Of a stretch of 64,000 nucleotides of DNA, positions 44,843-51,635 are shown piece after piece (position 1 is the first letter of the stretch; each line of letters starts with the position of its first letter). The DNA is from JBCCXL01 sp039191605 (GTDB lineage Bacteria > Acidobacteriota > Thermoanaerobaculia > Multivoradales > JAHZIX01): assembly GCA_039191605.1 (NCBI GenBank), contig JBCCXL010000001.1, forward strand, positions 1 to 64,000. The letters are read 5' to 3'. The notes beneath the pieces were generated by a model. The model saw only the letters and a program-made list of their open reading frames with translations, was not told where the DNA came from and searched no databases. The translations under genes and the position numbers were made by a program.

Positions 44843-45870
44843 TGAGCCAACGCGGCCCCATCTCCCAATTCATCGCCCACCACTACCGCCACTTCAACGC
44901 CGCGGCTCTGCTGGACGCCGCCCGAGCCTACGAAGCGCACCTGGAGTGCGGCGGCAAGATGATGATCACCCTCGCCGGCGCCATGAGCACGGCGGAGCTG
45001 GGGCTCTCCCTCGCCGAGCTGATCCGCCGCGACAAAGTGCACGCCATCAGCTGTACCGGGGCCAATCTGGAAGAGGATCTCTTCAACCTGGTGGCCCACG
45101 ATCACTACGAGCGGATCCCCGAATACCGCGACCTCACCCCCGCCCAGGAGGAAGACCTGCTGCGGCGACACCTCAATCGGGTGACCGACACCTGCATCCC
45201 GGAAGAAGAGGCGATGCGCCGCCTGGAGCGAATCGTCGGCGACGAATGGAAGCGGGCCGACGCCGTCGGCGAGCGCTACTTCCCCCACGAATTCCTCTAT
45301 CGCACCATCCGCAGCGGACGCCTGGAAGAGCATTACCAAATCGATCCCGCCGACAGCTGGATGATCGCCGCGGCGGAAAAGAACCTCCCCCTCTTCGTAC
45401 CCGGCTGGGAAGACTCCACCCTCGGCAACGTCTTCGCCGCGCACCTGATTCGGGGCGATATTCAGCATGCCCACACCATGCGCAGCGGCATCGAGTACAT
45501 GACCGAGCTGGCGGATTGGTACCAGCGCACCACCGGCTTCACCCAGCCGGCAAATAGCGCCGACGGCAACAGCCGCGGTGAAGAGGGCGCCTCCGTCGGC
45601 TTCTTCCAAATCGGCGGCGGCATCGCCGGAGACTTCCCCATCTGCGTTGTGCCCATGCTGCACCAGGACCTCTTCTTAGAGGGAGTGCCGATGTGGGGCT
45701 ATTTCTGCCAGATCAGTGATTCCACCACCAGCTACGGCTCCTATTCCGGCGCCGTGCCCAACGAGAAGATCACCTGGGGCAAGCTCGAGGCTTCAACCCC
45801 GAAGTTCATCATCGAGTCCGACGCCACCATCGTCGCGCCGCTGGTCTTCGCCTGGCTATTGGGCTGGTGA
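44842..45870 (+). CDS. Deoxyhypusine-synthase-family protein
   Basis: A 342-residue NAD-dependent Rossmann-like protein of the deoxyhypusine synthase (DHS) family. It carries MMITLAGAMSTAELGLSLAE, ISCTGANLEEDLFN, a GGGIAGDFP loop and ITWGKLEAS; K314 of that last segment matches the catalytic lysine in the WGK of human DHS. DHS attaches the aminobutyl group of spermidine to eIF5A, the homologue of EF-P. Bacterial relatives include homospermidine synthases and proteins of unknown role. Its ATG overlaps the epmB stop, and its own stop overlaps sfsA (GTGA). Tight linkage to efp/epmA/epmB suggests, but does not prove, a role in EF-P or polyamine modification. Confidence 0.88.
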   Translation: MSQRGPISQFIAHHYRHFNAAALLDAARAYEAHLECGGKMMITLAGAMSTAELGLSLAELIRRDKVHAISCTGANLEEDLFNLVAHDHYERIPEYRDLTPAQEEDLLRRHLNRVTDTCIPEEEAMRRLERIVGDEWKRADAVGERYFPHEFLYRTIRSGRLEEHYQIDPADSWMIAAAEKNLPLFVPGWEDSTLGNVFAAHLIRGDIQHAHTMRSGIEYMTELADWYQRTTGFTQPANSADGNSRGEEGASVGFFQIGGGIAGDFPICVVPMLHQDLFLEGVPMWGYFCQISDSTTSYGSYSGAVPNEKITWGKLEASTPKFIIESDATIVAPLVFAWLLGW

Positions 45871-46679
45871 GCGAGTCGCCCACCACCGAGCCGCCGCTGC
45901 AGTCGACCCTCCCGGTGCGCTGGCCGCGGCAGCAGAAGCTGCTGGAAGGTCGCCTGATCAAGCGATACAAGCGCTTTCTCGCCGACATCGAGCTCGCCGA
46001 TGGCGAGATGGTGACCGCCCACTGCGTCAACACCGGCGCCATGGAGGGCCTCACCACCCCGGGGCTCCGGGTCTGGATCTCTCGCGCCACCAATCCGAAG
46101 CGCAAGCTCGCCTTCACCTGGGAGCTGGTGGAATGCGACGGCCAGATCTACGGCGCCAACACCGGCGAGCCCAACCGCATCGTGCGCCGCCTGCTGATGG
46201 AGCATCGCCTGCCGTGGATCGGCGGGTACCACACGGTGCGCCCCGAACAGCCCTACGGCGAGAAGTCGAGAATCGACTTCCTGCTGGAAGGCCCGCGGCG
46301 CCGCTGCTATCTCGAGGTCAAGAATTGCCATCTGGTCTACCCGGACGCCCGGGCCTACTTTCCCGACAGCGTTTCCCAGCGCGCCAGCGGACATCTCGAG
46401 GAGCTCGCCGTGGTGGCCAAGGAAGCCCGGAATCAGCGTGCGGAAGTGCTCTTCGTCTGCCAGATGCCCGGGGTCAAGGCGGTACGCCCCAGCGACGTTC
46501 ATGACCCCACCTTCGCCGCCACCGCTCGCCGGGTGCGGGGGCAGGGAGTGCGCTTCTCCGCCATCGAAGTGCTCCACTCCCCCGAAGCGGTGGAAATCAC
46601 CCGTAGAGTTCCGGTGAGCCTGGCGCCCTACGGAACGAAGCGCGTGCGGCGCTGGTATCTCAACTCCCGGAAAAGCTAG
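45867..46679 (+). CDS. sfsA: SfsA-family DNA-binding/nuclease-like protein
   Basis: A 270-residue SfsA homologue. Family segments are VTAHCVNTGAMEGL (usual form HCPNTG), EKSRIDFLL, CYLEVKNCHLV, DARAYFPDSVSQRASGHLEEL and VLFVCQMPG. The N-terminal OB-like domain and the C-terminal nuclease-like core with D-x-E-x-K (here in IDFLL...LEVKN) are visible. E. coli SfsA was named for sugar-fermentation stimulation; the molecular role is unclear. Start GTG overlaps the DHS-homologue stop by four bases, making it the third gene of the epmB operon. Residues 1-18 are a Ser/Pro/Thr extension. Confidence 0.9.
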   Translation: MSESPTTEPPLQSTLPVRWPRQQKLLEGRLIKRYKRFLADIELADGEMVTAHCVNTGAMEGLTTPGLRVWISRATNPKRKLAFTWELVECDGQIYGANTGEPNRIVRRLLMEHRLPWIGGYHTVRPEQPYGEKSRIDFLLEGPRRRCYLEVKNCHLVYPDARAYFPDSVSQRASGHLEELAVVAKEARNQRAEVLFVCQMPGVKAVRPSDVHDPTFAATARRVRGQGVRFSAIEVLHSPEAVEITRRVPVSLAPYGTKRVRRWYLNSRKS

Positions 46680-46780
46680 TAAGGCGCCGCTCCTTCGGCA
46701 GCGCCATGCTCCCGCTCCCCGTCCCTCGACGGAGCCCGGCGCGATCGCTTTGTAGCCCGACTCGTTCAGACCCTTTCGTC

Positions 46781-48559
46781 TCAGAAGGGCCAGATGATCG
46801 GAATCATCAGCGTCGAGACGATCCAGAAGATGACCTTCAGCGGCCAGCCGAGGCGCACATAGTCGCGGAAGCTATAGCCTCCCGGCGCCAGCACCATGGC
46901 GTTGGTGTTGTAGCCCATGGGGGTCAAGAAGCTCGAGGATCCGCCGAAGGCGACGGCGAAGAGAAAGGGCGTGACGTCTACCCCGAGGCCCATCGCCACG
47001 CTCGCCGCCACCGGCACCATCAGCACCACGGTGGAGTTGTTGGACATGATCTCGGTGAGCAACGAAGTCGCAAGATAGATCAGCGAGAGCACGAAGAAGG
47101 GACCGAGGGCCTGGCCAGAAGCCGCCAGCCCGTTGCCGATAACCTCCGCAAGGCCCGTATTCTCCATCGCCGTTCCGAAGGGTAGGACCGCGGCGATGAG
47201 GAAGATCACCGTCCAGTTCACCGCGCGGTAGGCCTCCTGAATGCGCAGCCGGCCGGTGGCGATCATCGCCACCGCGCCGTAGATCGACGCCTCGAGAATC
47301 GAGGTCAGGCCGAAGGACGCCAGCGCTACCACCGCCAGCACGATGGCCGGGGAAATCCACCAGGTGCGGGACAGGCTGAGGCGAATGTTCTGCTCCTCCA
47401 GGGAGACGAAATCCTCCATCTGCTGCAGCGCCTCGATGCGAACCCGGGGGCCGTAGACCAGCAGCGTGTCCCAGCGCCGCAGCGGGATCATCGCGACTTT
47501 GTCGCGGATCGTCTCTCCGGGTTTCTTCACCGCCAGCACGAAGCAGCCGTAGCGGCGACGGAAGTCGATCTCCTTCAGGCTCTGATTCTCCAGCGCCGAC
47601 ATCGGCGAGAGCTGAACCTCCGCCAGGATGTTGTTCTCATCCGCCAGGTTGGAATCCCGCAGCTTGATGTCGGTGAGCAAGAGCAGCCCGTATTGCTGAC
47701 GAAAGGACACGATGTCCTGGGTCGCTCCGCGAATGATCAGCGTGTCGTCGGCGAGCATCGGCGTATGGCGCAGATTCTGCGAGATGTGCTCTCCGCCGCG
47801 GCGGATCTCCAGCACGTTGAGCCGGAATCGTTCCGAGAGCTGCTCCTCCAGCGGCGTCTTGCCCACCAGCCGCGAAGAGCTCGGCACCTTCACCTCGGTG
47901 AGGAAGGCGCTCATGTCGTAGCTGCGGGTCAGGCTCGTCGAAACGCTGCGGGAAGGCAGCAGACGATGGCCAAAGAAAAAGACATAGGCCATGCCGAGGA
48001 AGAAGAGCGGCACGCCGAAAATCGCGAAGTCGAAGACCCCGAATCCGTGGGCGCCGACCTCCGGCGGCAGCTGCTCCGCCATGGCGTGCACCAAGAGATT
48101 GGTGGAGGTTCCGATGAGCGTACAGGTACCGCCAAAGATGCACGCATAAGACAAAGGCAGCAGGAGCTTCGATGGACTGAAGCGATATTGCTTCGCCAGG
48201 TGAATCGCCCCAGGCATGAAGATCGCCACCGAAGCGGTGTTGTTGATGAAGGCCGAAAGGGTTCCCGCCAGGGTCAGCAGGGACATCGAAGCCATTCCCG
48301 ATGAACGCCCCGCCAGCCCCGCGATCCAATTCGCCAGCAGATCCACCAGCCCGCTCTTCACCAAGCCCTCGCTGACGATGAACATCATCATCACGGTGAT
48401 CACCGCCGGGTTGGAGAAACCCGCGATGGCCTCCTGCGGGCTCACCAGGTCTCCAGCCAACAGAGCGCAGAGACTCACCAAGGCCACCAGGTCGATGGGC
48501 CAGCGGTCCATTGCAAAGGCAATGACCAGGAGTACGAGGATGACGAGCAGAAGAATCAT
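46781..48559 (-). CDS. SLC13-family permease with RCK-C domains
   Basis: A 592-residue divalent anion:sodium symporter-type transporter. Two inverted membrane halves carry the substrate motifs INNTASVAIFMP with GTSTNLLV, and SNNSTVVLMVP with TPMGYNTNAMV. Between them a cytoplasmic insertion (about 210-385) holds two TrkA-C/RCK_C-like domains (SSSRLVGKTPLEEQ and NQSLKEIDFRRRYG), as in sulfate/dicarboxylate transporters of this branch. The likely cargo is an anion such as sulfate or a dicarboxylate, gated by a ligand on the RCK domains. The right-hand spacer (48560-48954) shows no gene or clear signal. Confidence 0.88.
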   Translation of the reverse strand: MILLLVILVLLVIAFAMDRWPIDLVALVSLCALLAGDLVSPQEAIAGFSNPAVITVMMMFIVSEGLVKSGLVDLLANWIAGLAGRSSGMASMSLLTLAGTLSAFINNTASVAIFMPGAIHLAKQYRFSPSKLLLPLSYACIFGGTCTLIGTSTNLLVHAMAEQLPPEVGAHGFGVFDFAIFGVPLFFLGMAYVFFFGHRLLPSRSVSTSLTRSYDMSAFLTEVKVPSSSRLVGKTPLEEQLSERFRLNVLEIRRGGEHISQNLRHTPMLADDTLIIRGATQDIVSFRQQYGLLLLTDIKLRDSNLADENNILAEVQLSPMSALENQSLKEIDFRRRYGCFVLAVKKPGETIRDKVAMIPLRRWDTLLVYGPRVRIEALQQMEDFVSLEEQNIRLSLSRTWWISPAIVLAVVALASFGLTSILEASIYGAVAMIATGRLRIQEAYRAVNWTVIFLIAAVLPFGTAMENTGLAEVIGNGLAASGQALGPFFVLSLIYLATSLLTEIMSNNSTVVLMVPVAASVAMGLGVDVTPFLFAVAFGGSSSFLTPMGYNTNAMVLAPGGYSFRDYVRLGWPLKVIFWIVSTLMIPIIWPF

Positions 48560-48954
48560 CGTTCGAAGGGCACCTCGCTGATTCGGTACCTAAGGACTGC
48601 GACAAACACGACAGTGCCGAGAGGCGAAAACACGAAGAAGCGAGCCTCTGGAAGCAAACTTCTGATAGCCGGCGCAGGGATTCTGAGGGCAAGCACAGAG
48701 CGACTGGGGAGGACCGGAAACGAAAGAGGACCGCCTACTGCCTCGCACTCTAGGCTTGCCGAACCCTCCCCGGGCTCGCGCGCTCTTAGACATCGCTTCT
48801 CATCGAAGAAGAATGAGCATACCAGCGATAAAGGTACAATCGAGGGATCCCTTGGAGGGCTCTTTCCTTCGGGCTGAGCCCTCATCGATTCTCGACCCTC
48901 TCACCGTCCACCGACCGCCCCCTTCTCGTCCTCACGCCCCTTCAGGAGACCGTG

Positions 48955-49323
48955 TTGAGCCGATATACCCTACGAGTGATCAGCCGCTTCGAAGCCGCCC
49001 ATCACCTCACCTCTTACGGCGGCGCCCCGGAGCCGATTCACGGCCATTCCTGGAAGGTCGAGGCGGTATTGGCCACCAATCACCTGGGGGACGAAGGCAT
49101 GGCCTACGACTTTGTCGCCATCAAGAAACATCTCGACGAGCTCACCGGCCGCTTCCACCACCTTCACATCAATGATGTTCCTCCCTTCGACCAGCTGAGC
49201 CCGACGACGGAACGGATCGCGGCCTACTTCTTCGACCAGCTCGCCGAGCGATTACCGGACGCTCCATGGCAGAGCGTCACGGTGTGGGAAGGCCCCCTAT
49301 GCAGCGCCACCTATTCCCCCTGA
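48955..49323 (+). CDS. 6-pyruvoyl-tetrahydropterin synthase family, PTPS-III-like
   Basis: A 122-residue COG0720 protein. Zinc ligands are the His of FEAAHHL and the two His of IHGHSW. The usual catalytic cysteine of QueD (C-x3-HGH) is absent; instead the sequence reads EPIHGH, an E-x2-HGH pattern described for PTPS-III. That branch can replace dihydroneopterin aldolase (FolB) in folate synthesis. The DFVAIKKHLDEL and LSPTTERIAAYFFDQL segments complete the T-fold. AGGAG lies six bases before TTG 48955; a GTG one codon earlier is too close. No queuosine or folate gene is adjacent. Confidence 0.82.
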   Translation: MSRYTLRVISRFEAAHHLTSYGGAPEPIHGHSWKVEAVLATNHLGDEGMAYDFVAIKKHLDELTGRFHHLHINDVPPFDQLSPTTERIAAYFFDQLAERLPDAPWQSVTVWEGPLCSATYSP

Positions 49324-50465
49324 ATCCCGCACCGCCACGGCGATGGCGAAGGCGATCCGCCCGGCTTCGCGCCCGGGGCGCGCGATTCCCGAGCATCACT
49401 CGGAGCGTCGCCCAGAGCCTGTTGTGGGCAGGCCTCGCCAGCCTCGCCAGCCTCACCCTCGTAAGCTGCGGCGCGAACCAGCCCTCCGAGCAGGAAAGCG
49501 CCCCGGTAGGTCGCCTTCAGGTGGAGATCGGCGGAGAGGATCTACCCTACCCCCAATGGCGAACGCTGCACCTGCGCTGGCAGGCGACGACGGCCCTTCC
49601 GACGGCGCCTTCGAACGAGAAGCCCCGCTCCAGCAAGGCCAGCTCCCAGGCCCCCGAGGCCGAGCCACAGCCCCGTATCTTCGTCCACCTGGTCGATCCC
49701 GAGGGCGAGTTGAGCCGCACCTTCGATCAGGACCTGGATGAGCCCTGGCGCCCCGGGGCTAGCGGCCGGCTGGAGGTCCCGATTCACCACTCGGCCCTCG
49801 CCCCCCCGTTAGCCCCCGGGGATTATCAGCTCACCGTTGGCCTCTACCGCATCGGCGGTGATGGCCTTCCCGACCGCCGCTTTCCCCTAGAAGTCGACCT
49901 CGAGAGCAGCTCCCGATCCGCCGCCAGAACCGGAGCAGATCGACCAGACCCCGATTCACCAAGCCCTAGGGCCGAGGACGCCACCACCGCCCTAGTCGAG
50001 ATCGGAACCTTCGAGTACTCCGTGGCCCGGCTTGCCGTCGAGCCGGTGAGCGCCGAGGCACCGAGTTTTTCCTTCGGCCAGGGCTGGGAGCCAACCCCTC
50101 CGCGGGAAGAGCTCCAGGAGCGCCAGCCGGCAGATCGCCAAAGCCCCGGCGCGCGGCGAATTCTGGAAGACGCGAAGCTCGACGTGCTCAACCTCGAAGT
50201 TCCCGGCAGCCTGCTGCTGAGGATTGAGATCCCCCCCCTGGCGGAAGATCTCCCCAAGCCCGACCGACCGTGGCTGGAGCTCACCGGAGACTGCAGCCAG
50301 GCCCAGCGGGCGATCCGTCAGCCGGGAGTTCACCGTCTGCTGCTGCCGATCTATCCCACCGGAGGCGAGCCGAGGTGTCGCCTCGACTTCTTCCCTCACC
50401 CCATCGTCGCCGAGCATGCACCGCCTCAGCTTCAGACCCTCGGCTGGGCCCCGGCCCAGCTGTGA
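49299..50465 (+). CDS. Putative lipoprotein of unknown function
   Basis: A 388-residue protein overlapping the end of the PTPS gene by 25 nt. An Arg-rich N-terminus leads into a hydrophobic stretch and lipobox (SLTLVSC, C57). The mature part has beta-rich segments (RIFVHLVDPEGELSRTFDQDL, PGDYQLTVGLYRIG, SLLLRIEIPP) separated by Pro/Ser/Ala-rich linkers. The 'HLVDPEG...P...W.PG...PPG.Y.L.VGLY' pattern resembles beta-sandwich domains seen at the end of large membrane glycosyltransferases, but I cannot name a family. Likely anchored in the envelope. Confidence 0.65.
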   Translation: MQRHLFPLNPAPPRRWRRRSARLRARGARFPSITRSVAQSLLWAGLASLASLTLVSCGANQPSEQESAPVGRLQVEIGGEDLPYPQWRTLHLRWQATTALPTAPSNEKPRSSKASSQAPEAEPQPRIFVHLVDPEGELSRTFDQDLDEPWRPGASGRLEVPIHHSALAPPLAPGDYQLTVGLYRIGGDGLPDRRFPLEVDLESSSRSAARTGADRPDPDSPSPRAEDATTALVEIGTFEYSVARLAVEPVSAEAPSFSFGQGWEPTPPREELQERQPADRQSPGARRILEDAKLDVLNLEVPGSLLLRIEIPPLAEDLPKPDRPWLELTGDCSQAQRAIRQPGVHRLLLPIYPTGGEPRCRLDFFPHPIVAEHAPPQLQTLGWAPAQL

Positions 50466-50569
50466 TCTGCGGCGAAACCATGGACTCAACCCCCTGCCTG
50501 TAGGAAGATCGATAAAGATTCGTCTCTCTGTGTCGTCAATGACTTTCTCTCTGCCCTCTCCCTCGGATC

Positions 50570-51502
50570 ATGTCCAAAGACGAAGAGCGCACAAGCAAAC
50601 TACTGAAGGTCGGCCTACCGATGCTCGCCGCCGCGGGCACGATGGGCGCGCTGGGCTTTGCGCGGGAGCGTTTTCAAGACAAGCGCCTCTTCTCTCCCGA
50701 GGCCCAGGGCGTGCTCCAAGGCGCAAAGGGCAAAGACCAGGGGCAGGAGCAGCCGGAAGCGCCGCCTGAGACGCCACCGGAGACGCCGCTCTTCCGGCCC
50801 CAGGACCAGTGGTTCGAGACGGTAGACAGAGTGAGCCTCCACGGCTGGTGGATCCCACATTCCCAGGCCCGCTGCACCGTGCTCTATTGTCACGGCAAGA
50901 ACGGCAGTCTCGGTCAGTGGATCGAGGCCCTGGCCCACCTCCACGGCATCGGCACCTCGATCCTGGCCTTCGACTACCGCGGCTACGGCTACAGCGAGGG
51001 CAAGCCCAGTGAGAGTGGCGTGTTTCGCGATGTCCGCGCCGCTTTCGACCACCTCGTCGGCCCCCTTGGAGTTTCTGCCGAGACGGTGATTCTCTTCGGC
51101 CATTCCCTCGGCGGCGCCGTCGCCATCGACGCGGCGAGAAGCGTGCCTGCGGCGGGCCTGGTGGTGGAATCCACCTTTACCGACCTGCGCGCCATGGCCC
51201 GCAGCCGCTACCCCAAGGCCCCCGTCCACTGGCTCACCCGCAACCAATTCAAGAACCTCAGCAAGGTGCGCACCCTGCGACTGCCAAAGCTTTTCCTTCA
51301 CGGCACCGAAGACGAGATGGTGCCCCTCTCCATGAGTGAGCAGCTCTACTCCAGAGCCCGTGAACCGAAGCGATTCTTCGCCGTGGAGGGCGCGGGGCAC
51401 AACGATCTCCACCGCCGCGGCGGCCTTCCCTACGAGCAAACCCTGGCCAATTTCTTTGCCGACTGCGTCTCCGACAGCGCCTCGGATAGCGCTTCAGACT
51501 GA
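50570..51502 (+). CDS. Membrane-anchored alpha/beta hydrolase (ABHD17/BEM46-like)
   Basis: A 310-residue protein with an N-terminal hydrophobic stretch (VGLPMLAAAGTMGALGF), a Pro/Glu-rich linker (about 50-75) and an alpha/beta hydrolase domain. The nucleophile is in FGHSLGG, the acid in HGTEDEMVP and the histidine in GAGHND; YCHGKNGSLGQW holds the oxyanion loop. The arrangement matches serine hydrolases of the BEM46/ABHD13-17 group, some of which cleave acyl groups. The last residues repeat DSASDSASD through a short DNA duplication. It is convergent with the kinase gene; the 133-nt spacer shows nothing. Confidence 0.82.
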   Translation: MSKDEERTSKLLKVGLPMLAAAGTMGALGFARERFQDKRLFSPEAQGVLQGAKGKDQGQEQPEAPPETPPETPLFRPQDQWFETVDRVSLHGWWIPHSQARCTVLYCHGKNGSLGQWIEALAHLHGIGTSILAFDYRGYGYSEGKPSESGVFRDVRAAFDHLVGPLGVSAETVILFGHSLGGAVAIDAARSVPAAGLVVESTFTDLRAMARSRYPKAPVHWLTRNQFKNLSKVRTLRLPKLFLHGTEDEMVPLSMSEQLYSRAREPKRFFAVEGAGHNDLHRRGGLPYEQTLANFFADCVSDSASDSASD

Positions 51503-51635
51503 AATTCAGACAGCACTTCCGGCGACGCCTCCAATAGCTCGTTCGAGAAGAGCTGAGAGGAAGCAGAAAGCAAGAATACGGGGAGAGGCTCTCGCTAGAG
51601 CCAGGCTCTCGTCCGCCACGCTCTCGTCGAGGCGA

